From Xanthostigma xanthostigma (lineage: Eukaryota; Arthropoda; Insecta; Raphidioptera; Raphidiidae): a DNA stretch of 64,000 nt. Below, in pieces: positions 22,417 through 33,100 of this stretch; the stretch's first letter is position 1, and each line of letters starts with the position of its first letter. The translations under genes and the position numbers were made by a program. The notes beneath the pieces were generated by a model. The model was not told the DNA's origin, made no database searches, and saw only the letters and a program-made list of their open reading frames with translations. Location: NCBI GenBank assembly GCA_963575645.1, contig OY754466.1, positions 37,852,001-37,916,000 of the forward strand, read 5' to 3'.

Positions 22417-24594
22417 ATATAACATGCGAGTTCAGCAAATAGGAATAAATAAATTTTGTCAACTGCAAAAAAATGCTCTTCATTCTAATTTAACAGTGAA
22501 AATACAATATTTTCAGGTTTAATTTAAAACAGGAATAAAATAAACAATCGATTAATTTTAACGTCACTTTTCAAAATTGGATCTCCTGGATCTCCTCCAT
22601 CATGAAAACAAATTGAATAAATATTTAATTTCTACCCTATATTAAGAGTCTTTGGCGGGCTACTCTTGGTTGGCGGTCTTGGTTTTTTGTAGCATCGCAG
22701 AATGTTTTCGAGGTGCGAAATTACTGTTAAAAAGATCGTAGTAAATTAAAATATCGACTTTTCGTGTATTTCTTTCAGCGGGGTCTCAGTATAGGATATA
22801 AAAATACAGTAAAGCACTTTGAATTAACTCTGGTAGATAATATTGTGCGCACAATGTATATAAATTTGAAGTAAATTGTCATAATATAATAATTCGTTTA
22901 TGCAATCAAACACCTTATTATCACCAATACACTGCTTTGAGCAATAATTAACATTTACTTAAATTTAATTATGTAATATTACTTTACGTTGTGTAAATCA
23001 CACATACTTTTCTGTATGTACAAAAAGTGTCTCAAAAAATGCACTCCCAAAAATGTTCTTTATGCAAAAGAAGCAGTCTTTCCAATTTCTCAAACTACGG
23101 AAAATTTGTGGGGAGAGCATTGGTGTGGTGATTTTCGAGTAATTATATCAATTATTGGTATTTTAGAAAATTGCCGTTGGTACCCCTAATTAATGCACAA
23201 AAATCTTTATTTTTAGACTTGATTTTAAGCGCAGTTTATTTATTAACCGTTAAAATTCTATTTGTCCGGGATTCCCAAACTCTAGCCAAGTTATAACGGA
23301 AAGAGTTCATAGTGACACAGGAATGGCCTATTAATACCCGAATTTGGAGAATGTTAGCAATTTTTGCAGATATTCACAGACAGAACTGTTGGCAACCCTC
23401 AAAAATATAAATCAAACATGTAATTTCCACAGTTCATTTGATAATCAATTTAAAAAAAAGTATAATTTTGACTGTTAATTTTGTTACGAACCGCCGAAAA
23501 AATCGACTGAAAAATATCAGCAAAATGTTACAACTTCTTAGGTAGCGTTTGCTTTTACAATATTTTGATACTATAGGTAACTATCGCAAACACTTTTGGT
23601 TCAATAAAAAAATTATTACAATATTTCCCTTTTATTGAAAAGTTAAGAATTATTATTTATCAATTAATTTTAAAAGTTAAAATAGTTAACAAAATGTAAT
23701 TTACACGGGAAAAACATTGAAATAAAACTAAAATTTCCTATTTAACTATTTTGAGTTTCGAATTTTCTGGGTGCGTGACGGCAGCACCGCCTATGGTTCG
23801 CAATTTTTCACGCCCTTATAACATTGTCAAATGAGAATTTTTCAAATAACTGATTAATAATTTAACGAAACCTTTAATTATCGAATTAGAGCAGAGAGCG
23901 CGACGAAAACGACATTTGACGGCCTCGTGAAATCATACCGTTTATTAGTCATTTAGTCCACAGCTCACGCTGCGATCGATTCAATTGTCACCGCTCTATA
24001 CTCTGGATGTAGTATTAAAGTGTAGGTATATAAACACCATTGTTTGAAATTGGGATATGCATTTTCTGAGATACTTATTAATTGCAAGATAAAATGACAT
24101 CAAAAACAACAATATTTCAGTTAGACTAAAAATATTCTTATTTATTTATTAATATTTTATATGAATGCGTAGTTTAGATAATTTACTAGAAAAAATTCTT
24201 TCTATTTCTTACCTATATTTTCTTTCAAATCCATTTTACCCTACAGCTTTCATGTCTGTTATAACTTCAATTTACCATAATGTCATCATTCGTCAGTTTG
24301 TACTTATTATGAATCTACAATACTTAACATTTAAAAAAATCATTTTCAGAAGTAAATAATGGTCTCTAAAAAGTTGTATGCAAACATAAAAAAATATCGG
24401 CATGAAGAGTTTAACTAATTTTATTCAGTAATCTAATATCTGAGTGCATTAAAAGTATTTTTTTCGAAACTTGTGCCATTCCAAATTTTAAATATACGAT
24501 GGTCTGGACCTAGTGGTTTCGAAATATAATTAAATTAAACGTAAATGTTTGACATCTAACTAGCTATTGGTTCAAATTACGGAACAATCTAACA
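22417..24594. other. intergenic DNA without recognised features
   Basis: Short frames only (22989-23189, 24165-24359). A somewhat GC-richer stretch at 23760-24000 holds no frame I recognise. Confidence 0.45.
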
Positions 24595-24898
24595 CAGGGG
24601 TGGAGAACCTAAGGCACGCATGCCACAGGTGGCACGCGACAGAATATTATGGGCACGGCATTGATTGAGGTGCAAAATCAAAATTATTAAAAATATGTTA
24701 GATGCCGAAAAAATATTACTATCACCAAATAAAAAGTTTCATGACGCTCGGTGTATTATTGAAATTATTCTTTCCCTCTATATTTGATTCATTTTTTTGC
24801 CAATTAAATTTCATTGGCTGCTCTTTGGCACGTCATGGCTACAATAAAAAATTTTGAAAATAATTGGCACGTAAATGTAGAAAGGTTTGTCACCCCTG
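24595..24898. mobile_element. hAT-like MITE
   Basis: Ends CAGGGGTGGAGAACC and GGTTTGTCACCCCTG are inverted and match the common CAGGGGTGG hAT terminus; GGCACG occurs near both ends. The 8-base flanks do not match each other, so the target duplication has decayed or a boundary is off. Confidence 0.65.
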
Positions 24899-24980
24899 GA
24901 CATTATCATTATAATTTTTTGTTGTCAATATTTCAAATACGGCTCAATGCAACTAGATGATGCAGATTACTGAGAAGCAT

Positions 24981-25117
24981 AAATTATTTACAATGATCTT
25001 CATCTGTTTTGTTTTGGCATATCTGGCAGACCTCTACCTAAATGTATTAATGTTCAATGCGAGGTTTGATAGGTATGTAAAAAAAATTGCAAAGCAGATG
25101 AGAACTGTAAATAATTA
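24981..25117. repeat. small inverted repeat
   Basis: AAATTATTTACAATGATCTTCATCTG at the left folds on CAGATGAGAACTGTAAATAATT at the right with a few mismatches, around about 95 bases. Class unknown. Confidence 0.4.
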
Positions 25118-25261
25118 ATTGATACTCCTCTATGAGTGCAACAACCGCATATCTGTTCAGATTTATATTGCAGGTAACATAATTTTGTTATCTTTGAAAA
25201 AAATTTGTCGATATCTCAAGAATTTTCAATATCGACACTCACACACACACGGTAATTTCTT

Positions 25262-25410
25262 TAAAATGCAGTATCCCTGCACCCATGGCAAGATTCTATT
25301 TCGCGCCCTCAAAATGTTTCGGTTGATATATTCAAATAAAACAATCTTCACTGAATTTGCCGATTGCGTCTTTCCGGCTGCCAGATCCCAGTTCTGGCGC
25401 TGAATTTAAC
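25262..25410 (-). repeat. dispersed repeat related to 1060-1222
   Basis: On the minus strand it shares GTTTTATTTGAATATATCAA with 1060-1222 and TTGAGGGCGCGAAAT with 28793-28808, the latter typical of Helitron-like insect repeats. An open frame (FEYINRNILRARNRILPW) persists across it, but I treat it as repeat. Confidence 0.4.
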
Positions 25411-25919
25411 AAATTGTTGAAAATATTATTTTTCGTTTTAGAGACCATTATATATTTGTGTAGAAATATTCATAAAACTTTATGTTAAAAGATATTCTCT
25501 GTATAAATTTAATATTGTATATTATCTTAAAACAAAACATATAATTGGTTTAAAAATATAAAAATTATTTTACTAATCTTTCTTAGTAACATTTCTAATT
25601 TCCTTTCCTATAAATTTTTTTTCTCTTTCGAAATTGCTTATAACCTATAATTATCTATCATTTCCGTCAAATATTGAGGATATTTCGATGTTTATTTACA
25701 ATACATCATCACAACCTTCGTTACTTTGTTATTACTTTTAATTATCATTCCTTCCAGTTCAAAATGGTAGAGACTTGTTATTTCGTTAGTTCAACAAAAT
25801 CCATTCAGAACCAGCAGTGCGTAGACTGGCCCCGTAGTGCCGTTAGCAATACTCCGAACAACCCATCATAATAATATACAATTCGTACGTAACTAATAGC
25901 CAAAAACACGGCTGGGACA
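25411..25919 (-). other. 3' region of the zinc-finger gene
   Basis: AT-rich DNA downstream of the stop codon. The part up to the candidate poly(A) signal at 25691-25696 would be 3' UTR; nothing else seen. Confidence 0.4.
25691..25696 (-). terminator. candidate poly(A) signal of the zinc-finger gene
   Basis: AATAAA on the minus strand (TTTATT on the plus strand), about 225 bases past the stop codon. It is the nearest canonical hexamer downstream of the gene that I found. AT-rich DNA gives such hexamers by chance, so transcript ends would be needed to confirm it. Confidence 0.4.
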
Positions 25920-27035
25920 TTAACGGGGAGTGTGCATGTGAGTGGTGAGATGTTTGGACAGATAGTCGGCTCTGGCGAAACACTTGCCACACATCTCGCA
26001 GTGGTAAGGTCGTTCACCGGTATGAATGCGAAGGTGACGGGTGAGATCGCTCTTCCCGCCAAACGCCCGTCCGCAGAACAGGCAGACAAACGGACGCTCG
26101 CCCGTGTGCTTTCTCACGTGCAACTTCAAATTCTCCTTCGACCTGACACACTTTCCGCAAAACGGACAGGCGAATCTCCGCTCGCGTTGTCTTTCAATGG
26201 CGTCAGCCTGCAACAGATTCAACAACGATGCCTCCTGAGCGATATGGTACGGATCCATACCGCTGGAACTGGCCGCGAAAGTCAACGAGTCGACGGTGCT
26301 GTCTTGTTCGGCGATAGTCTTCTTGCTCGCAGTGTCTTTCTCGTTGTCCGCAGCAGACGATTCTGTTGCGGACGTTTCCTCGTGTTTGTTGGCGTGCCGC
26401 TTTGCATACGCCGCGGTTTCTGTACCGATTGTTTCGTTGGAACTGGACACTTCTTCGTTACCGCTATCTCCGGCCGATGTCGCTGTCGTTGTCGACGCGG
26501 ACGTAGACTGCGTCGGGACTTGAAGAACACCGCCGCCGCCGCCTTCTATTTCGGAACCACCGCGACCGTGCAGCCGTTCCAAGGCGTGATTGAGGCGATG
26601 TTTCTTAAACGATTTCAAATAACGGAATTGCATTCCGCAAACATCGCAGGTGAATAATTTGTCGGCGGGAAGACGCGCCCTGTGATTTTGTTCGCGATGC
26701 TTTAGATAGGCCGATCGGTAGCGGTAACTTTGACCGCACTGGTCGCAAACGAACGGTTTGTCTTCGGGTGAAGGAGGCGACGGACCGACGGCAACTGTCG
26801 TCGGAAGGATGGAGTGTTGGAGCGCCGAGTGGCGCTTGAGTAACCATGCGGACGGGAACGTTGCAAGACACACAATGCATCGAAAAGCATCTTCGCCGGC
26901 TAAACGGGCGTTTAGCAACGACAAGAGACGACTCGAAGCGTCGTCTAATGGACCGCCGAACATACCCCACAGGAATGGAAATGGGGTTGATGAGCGACTG
27001 CTGGGACCACTCGGTGGAGCGCCATCATCTTCTGG
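25920..27035 (-). CDS. C2H2 zinc-finger protein, 3'-terminal coding exon
   Basis: The open frame encodes about 371 residues and ends in TAA after HMHTPR. Numbered from the first in-frame TTG codon just inside the upstream intron (four residues before the exon), six C2H2 fingers are visible: C57/C60/H73/H78, C101/C104/H117/H122, C134/C137/H150/H154, then a Gly run and a Ser/Thr-rich low-complexity linker (about 160-260), then C294/C297/H310/H314, C322/C325/H338/H342 and C350/C353/H366/H370. Fingers 4-6 are joined by TGERP linkers, the hallmark of sequence-specific DNA binding, so a nuclear transcription factor is likely. The segment is far more GC- and CpG-rich than its surroundings, as expected for a conserved exon. 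No credible ATG start lies at its 5' end; instead there is a 3' splice site, so N-terminal exons (perhaps with a BTB domain, as in many insect zinc-finger genes) lie elsewhere. I do not recognise the orthologue. Confidence 0.9.
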   Translation of the reverse strand, partial: PEDDGAPPSGPSSRSSTPFPFLWGMFGGPLDDASSRLLSLLNARLAGEDAFRCIVCLATFPSAWLLKRHSALQHSILPTTVAVGPSPPSPEDKPFVCDQCGQSYRYRSAYLKHREQNHRARLPADKLFTCDVCGMQFRYLKSFKKHRLNHALERLHGRGGSEIEGGGGGVLQVPTQSTSASTTTATSAGDSGNEEVSSSNETIGTETAAYAKRHANKHEETSATESSAADNEKDTASKKTIAEQDSTVDSLTFAASSSGMDPYHIAQEASLLNLLQADAIERQRERRFACPFCGKCVRSKENLKLHVRKHTGERPFVCLFCGRAFGGKSDLTRHLRIHTGERPYHCEMCGKCFARADYLSKHLTTHMHTPR

Positions 27036-27050
27036 CTGAAACAACAAAAC
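27036..27050 (-). other. 3' splice acceptor of the zinc-finger exon
   Basis: On the minus strand a T-rich tract reads GTTTTGTTGTTTCAG and is followed at once by CCAGAAGATG, the first codons of the conserved frame (Pro-Glu-Asp). The intron would be in phase 0. It explains why the reading frame has no proper initiator methionine. Confidence 0.75.
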
Positions 27051-27130
27051 ATTTAAATAGGCATACTATTATGGTGCAACTAAAAACAGTCACAATTTTG
27101 GTCTCTACCAAATATTGTTTTATGTAGGTA

Positions 27131-27576
27131 CAGCGCAAACTCTATATAGCGACATTCAGAGGACTGTGCATTTTGTGGCGTTATTGAGAGTTGTCGTTAA
27201 ACGGAGAGAAGAAATAATTCATTAATATTTTTTTTTACCATAATATTATGTATTTACTCATAATATATAAAACTTACAACTGATCAACAAACATTCATAC
27301 TATCACAAATTACAACGCTTTTTGCGTATAGTCTGTTATCTTTGTCTGACCAACAAATCCCAACAAGCAAAAGAACGAATTTCTTAGATTCTTCGGTACG
27401 CATGATGTCGACAACAAAGCAACAAAATAACAAAGAAGTACTGTTTATTGCTTAATAATGATGTATTGTTGCCGTTATTTAGAGTGGGTGTGTCAGTATT
27501 TAACTAGAGTTAAGTAATTTCGACGTTTTTAGGAGTTTGCCGTTATATCGAGTGACGTTAAATGAAGCTTACACTG
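27131..27576. mobile_element. pogo/Tigger-like element in the zinc-finger gene intron
   Basis: TA (27129-27130) and TA (27577-27578) flank ends CAGCGCAAACTCTATATAGC and, inverted, CAGTGTAAGCTTCATTTAAC, which agree mostly by transitions. The block GACATTCAGAGGACTGTGCA and GTTGTCGTTAAACGGAGAG have the look of Tigger-type ends as I remember them. No transposase frame. It lies about 95 bases upstream of the splice acceptor. Confidence 0.55.
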
Positions 27577-28015
27577 TATTTAGAACAAGGAAAAATAGCG
27601 TATTTATGATGTAGGTATGTTTTCTCAGCAATATTACAAATCAATTCGCTATGCTGTTTATCGGTACACTAAATGCTCACTTTTAAGTACATGTACATTT
27701 CTAAATTTTAAATCTAAAAATCAATGTTCTATCTATATTTTATAACCAACATGTTTAAAAAAAGTGAAATATTATCGAAGAATATGTTTAACTGTAAAAA
27801 TATTGAGATTTGACTTAAACGTTACACTGGTGACAGAAATTTAAACCATAAGCACATTACATTTCACATGCTGTTAGTATTACTACATATTTTATGAAAT
27901 ATGGCGGATTACGTTTGGCCTAAACTCCACCTATGTCCCACTCTAATATTACATTTTTGTGATTTAAAACTTTTTGATGTTACTTTCTAGATTAGTCTTA
28001 ACCAATAAGATCTAT

Positions 28016-28463
28016 CAGTGGCGGATCCAGGATTACGGCAAGGGGGGGGGGGGTCTTGAAAAATGTTTACTCCTTTTTTCGAAAAATGTTTTTCCAACTG
28101 ATATGCAGTTTTTTGAGATCATTTTGTACCTATATATAAATTATTCCATAGTGTATTATTTACATGCGAAGTTCAAGTCAATTCTACCAACACGCTCGTT
28201 TATATGAAATACAATAAAATGAATTCTATCTTTACAATAAGAGCAACATGTTCAATAAAATAAAAAAAAAAGATGTGAACCAAAGCTACATTGATTTTGA
28301 TGTATTCTGCAATTTCCGAGGCTTTTTGAAAAAAATGGAGAATTTCGTCCTCAGTTAGATCAGTTTTATGGTGAATGGCGCAGTAAGATTTTAATTTGGG
28401 ATTTTTGATTCTTTGGAAGGGGGGGTTTGGACCCGAACCCCCCCCCCCGTGGATCCGCCACTG
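28016..28463. mobile_element. hAT MITE with exact 8-bp target duplication
   Basis: Ends CAGTGGCGGATCCAGGATTA and GTGGATCCGCCACTG are inverted, and AGATCTAT is duplicated exactly at 28008-28015 and 28464-28471. G runs near the left end and C runs near the right end form part of the subterminal inverted repeat. 448 bases, non-coding; a short frame at 27974-28207 crosses the left TIR and is chance. Confidence 0.92.
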
Positions 28464-28471
28464 AGATCTAT

Positions 28472-28900
28472 ATATAATATATTATATAAAATCGTTTGTC
28501 CTGACTGACTCATCAAACGCTTGAGCTATAAACTTGAAATTTGACAAGTATGTTCCTTTTATGACGTAAACACCCGCTAAGAAGGGATTTTTTGAAATTC
28601 GCATCCTACGGAGGTGAAAAGAAGGTGTAAATATTTCTGATAAAATGACCTTATTTCAAAAATCGTTAAAATGAGAGACATTGAATTTAACAAACGTCCT
28701 CTTCATGAAAAATAAACAAACCCCTGTTTTCTTAAATTCAACCCCTAATTTGGGTCTAAAGGGGGTGTAAATATTATATTACCCAACAAAATTTTGAGGG
28801 CGCGAAATCGGAATCTTGCATAAGCGCCGGGTCGCAAACGAAATACACTTTGTAAAATTATATCTATTGCATCCGGGTGTAACCGGGACGGGCCGCTAGT
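28472..28900 (+). repeat. Helitron/SINE-like insect repeat
   Basis: Begins near CCTGACTGACTCATCAA, has TTTTATGACGTAAACACCCG and TTGAGGGCGCGAAATCGGAA, and ends GGGACGGGCCGCTAGTGAT. These are diverged counterparts of blocks in 16426-16885. Confidence 0.55.
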
Positions 28901-28979
28901 GATACAAAATATAAAAATAATTTTTTATTACTCATGCGGGAAAAGTGGTATCTGTTACGGTTGAAAAGTGGCTATTTTC

Positions 28980-29037
28980 ATTTGCGTGCGCAAACTTTAT
29001 TTGTCGCACTGAAATTATTGTTTGCCGCACGCAAATT
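28980..29037. repeat. hairpin
   Basis: ATTTGCGTGCGCAAAC folds on GTTTGCCGCACGCAAAT with one unpaired base. It precedes the larger hairpin at 29137-29240 by 100 bases. Confidence 0.5.
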
Positions 29038-29136
29038 CAGAGTTACCATAGTTACCAATACTGAATGTGACAGCAAAAAATGTGTATTTTAAAATTGAAC
29101 ATTTGTTCTGGGAATTTTAATTTATTCGTAATAAAA

Positions 29137-29240
29137 AATAGTATGTGCAACTCGTGCGGCATTGTCGATTGCCCCCTCAAGCGGACTTCGCTTTCGTGGG
29201 CAATCGACAACTTGCCGCACTAGTTGCACAATATACTATT
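29137..29240. repeat. 104-bp hairpin with about 40-bp arms
   Basis: AATAGTATGTGCAACTCGTG...GATTGCCC (29137-29174) pairs with GGGCAATCGACAA...CACAATATACTATT (29198-29240) with few mismatches and a 23-base loop. The ends resemble the hairpin at 9841-9964, hinting at a small family. Confidence 0.75.
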
Positions 29241-29506
29241 GTAACATGTGAGACCAAGTAATGTTATCGTAAAATAATTCAGAAAGTATTACTGAATCTA
29301 TGACGTTTTACTCACGTTCCATGCTATAAATTAGTTTTCATATTTAATCAATAACAATGATGCTTGATAACAATAAAAAAGTAAATCAATATTATTAATA
29401 CAATACAGTTTTATAAACAGTATCATGACAAATATCTGTAAAATGTAGTATCCAATATCTTATTTGATTTTTTTTTTTAATTAACAACTTCCTGATTCAT
29501 AAAATA

Positions 29507-29921
29507 TAGGGTGACCGGTAATTGCTCGTATGTTCTTGGGAGAAGAAACTATGACTAATTTGAAATGATTTAACCTCTATCACTTTGGAATCGGAAATGG
29601 GTGATTTTCGAGAAAATCAATTTCGGTTTTCTTTTTACGAATTTTCGAATTTTGGGAATTAGAAGTTAAAAAAAATATTCTCACTTTTTGGCCTGTATTT
29701 TTCCATAAAGCAAAAAACCACGAAATTTACTGTTAGACTAATTTATGTTGTGTGTTAAAACTTACAATAAATAAAAACAAATAAAATAATAATTCTTCAC
29801 AGAAGTGGCTTTATCATAAAAAAATTACGCATTTCCGACGTCCAAGTATAGAGGTTAAATCATTCCAAATTAGTCTTAGTTTCTTCTCCCGAGAGGAATA
29901 CGAGCAATTACCGGTCACCTG
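29507..29921. mobile_element. palindromic MITE family C, copy 2
   Basis: Inverted ends TAGGGTGACCGGTAATTGCT and GAGCAATTACCGGTCACCT, with arms of about 90 bases shared with copy 1 at 21974-22416 (GATTTAACCTCTATCACTT). Flanking TATA and GTATA allow a TA target duplication. Confidence 0.8.
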
Positions 29922-30104
29922 TATAACAAAAATGCTAACAAACTTAAAATAGTTGGCAAAACCAAAACTGCACATACCGCAAGTTTTCCACTATACATAT
30001 TATAATGTTAAAAATTGAGAAAATAGATTAAAAAAAGAAAATGTATGAGAAATATATATAAAATATCAAGTGGAAATAAAATGGAGTAGAAAAATATTCC
30101 AATG

Positions 30105-30175
30105 ATGTTGGCGGGACTCGAACCCGACACCTTGCCATTACTGACCTTACGTCTTAACCGCTCGGCCACCGCGCG
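30105..30175 (-). repeat. tRNA-derived SINE head or tRNA pseudogene
   Basis: On the minus strand the RNA polymerase III boxes are clear: A box TGGCCGAGCGG (30158-30168) and B box GGTTCGAGTCC (30114-30124), 34 bases apart, as in tRNA-Leu/Ser type genes. The acceptor stem does not form (the 5' GCGCGG side cannot pair with CAACATC) and the D and T stems each carry a mismatch, so it is not a working tRNA. The AT-rich DNA after it could be the SINE body. Confidence 0.65.
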
Positions 30176-33100
30176 CTCGCACTATATTGCTGTTATTGTC
30201 GTATAGAAGTATAGCACGTATTCTTCGGTAATATACTACACTTACAGTAATAATTATTTGCTTTTTTGACTATTAGCTGTCAAAAATAATAAAATAAAAC
30301 TGTTTATAAAAATTAAACTACTGAACACATTTTAGTGAATTTAAATAGGGTTCTGGTCTGATAGTAAGCAAACTGAATAAAATATAACCCAAGGAAATCT
30401 GACCAAAATTGCGATCTGTATAGCCGGAACGTACATACGTACAGACCAACCGACTGCTGTTCGTGATTTTCAATTACAATTTTAGTAGTAAGTATTTATG
30501 CACTCGAATGGATTTAAAAATGGTTCTGTTTTATAGATCAGAATCTCCTCTTTTCAAAAAGCTTTAATTTGAATGGATTTCGTGTGAAATTAACTTACGA
30601 TATAACTTCTTATATATGAACGAAAGTCAACTCTGACGCGCAAAGCGATAATAAAGCACATACCGCTATGTTATCGGTTTGTGCAATAAAACGAAAGTTA
30701 TTTTAGATATTTATCTTAAAATGCCTTCAATCAAGAAATTATAAAACCTGAAAAAAATTTTGAGGTTTTATTTGAAATATCTAAAACACGAATAATATTT
30801 TAAAACATTTTATTTGCCAAAATTTTATTTTTACAGCTATGATATGCATAGTTTGTTTTTCAGAAGAGCATACAAATTATAAGCATTGCCAAACTAAAAC
30901 TAAAAGAAAAAAAATGACAATTATAATAAAAAAAAGAGAAGCGGAAACAAAATAAAGCAAGTATCACATGGTAATACGCACAGCAGTTGAAACGTTGATT
31001 AATCTATTGAAATAATCAGCGTTTAAAAACTTATAATCAACAAATATACCTACTATGTATATAATTTTAATATTATAGCAGATTCATTTATATCTCTATA
31101 TTCACAATGAGAGCTACCAACCTAATTTATAAATGTTGTAAAGTTCAAACGCAATTTTCATTTTATTTTACCTATATCACTTTTTATCAATCACATTTTC
31201 CGCAAGTTATTACTTCCAATTTACAAACACATTTTTGAAAAAAAATTTATTAATATTTTTACATTATTCGATACAAATTACTTTTCAATGAAAATTTACT
31301 AAAAAGGAAACCGATGAAATAAATGGCAATTCTAAAAACGTATGAAATTATTACATAACAATCGCACATATTATACAATGATTGCACGCAAGTTATGAAC
31401 ACTTGAACAATCATTTTTATCGATTTTTTCTATTTAACTCTAAATGCCGTCGCCTCAATAACTCGAGAAGATACCGGAATTTTTAATTTATACAAAATAT
31501 CAACGATAGGTAAATTACTTATCAATTATTTTTTTTCAGTTTAAAATTATTACTACGCCATATTATATAGCATTTAATAAAAAAATATCAGGGTGTAAAA
31601 CGTTGTTATTGGGACAACATATTCAAAGGTGCTGCATCTCCATCGAAGAATAATGGAGATGACCAATTTAAAACAGTTTAAGGAAGAAAGAAAATTGTAT
31701 CAATAAAGAAAAACTGTACTTAAATATTGTGCATAATTAATTTTACATTATATGTATATTTTGTCAGGAAATTATTTCTTTAGTCTATTTATAAATGTAT
31801 TGGCTTAGAGCAGGAACTTAAAAGACTAACATGAATTTTTGTAATTATCACAAAATAGCATTTCCATTATTTTTCAAATACAATTAGGACACTGATTTAA
31901 ATTTTTTCAATTTCAAATTTTCTAACTTTTTACTAAAATATTAATATATGACTATATTTTAATTGTTTTCGTACATAAAAAATACTATTTTGTGAAACAA
32001 CGCATATGGCCAGCCTGTATAATGTAAACAAACAAAAATAATTATAATAATTTCGCATTTATGAATCTGATAAATTTATACCTAGAATATAAATGCAATA
32101 ATTTAATAAATCGTTTTAACAATTTTATAGCACGTTCAAGAAGAAAAAAATCATGTAAGCTGACATTTAGGTCTTAAATTTCACGTTTTGCAAAAAAAAA
32201 TCAAAAAATGTATAAATATTGATCCCGTATTTCTAATATACAGTAAACTATAATTTATTCATTTAAAATACGACATTTAATTGCGTGAAAGAGACCGCAA
32301 ATTGAAATAACAACGCAAGTAAATTATATTAATAGTTTTTTCACTCAATCACTAACGATTACTTCCACAGAACAATGAGGTAGGTGTGTAATTCGTATGG
32401 TGCCATTCTGTTAAGACAATGTAAGAATTTACAGTGCTGTTAATTTTTGTCACTTTCTAACAAATTAAACGATTGAGCTCGATCATAATTATATTGACTG
32501 TTTGGCTCGAAGGGGTGCCAACGATACTTTATAACAACATATCCTACTTTATTTTTCACAATCAACCTTTATACTTTTTCATAAAAATAAAGTAGGTATG
32601 CAGAAATACTTTGAAAAAAAAGTCTTTGAAAAATGATGTTGAATTTAAACCTTTTAAACAGTAATTACAAAGGCCAAATTACAAGACAAATTAAATATTT
32701 AGATGGATGATTTATATTCCGAATCAATAATATCCAAAGAAAATCTATTAATAACGACAAAGAATATTTAAAAATGCGAATGATAAATTAACACGTATAA
32801 AAAAAAATGTTTTTATTTGCCCTCTGTTCCCGCAACTTCAGCTTTCAATGAGAGAGTTTTTTCGGTAATGATTACGAAGTGGTGAGTACACAGAAACAAA
32901 TCGTCCATAAATTTAATAAAAAATGTAATACATACTTATTTATTTGAATCTGAACTTGATTGTAAAACTAGCAATGAAACGTTCATAAACAACCAAAAAT
33001 TAAAAGTACAAAAAAAATGTATTGGCAATAAAACCTTAAATTTAGAAAATAATTTTTTTCTTGCAAATACTTTTCTTATTTATAAGATTAGATATGTTAC

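Noticed and set aside
25932..26657. 241-residue plus-strand open frame
   Set aside because: It is the antisense shadow of the zinc-finger exon; long antisense frames are common opposite GC-rich coding sequence, and it has no motif of its own.
26605..26970. 121-residue minus-strand frame and other overlapping frames at 25.8-27.1 kb
   Set aside because: All overlap the zinc-finger frame in other phases; the C2H2 pattern identifies the true phase.
30105..30175. Functional tRNA gene on the minus strand
   Set aside because: The acceptor stem cannot form and two other stems have mismatches; only the polymerase III boxes are intact.
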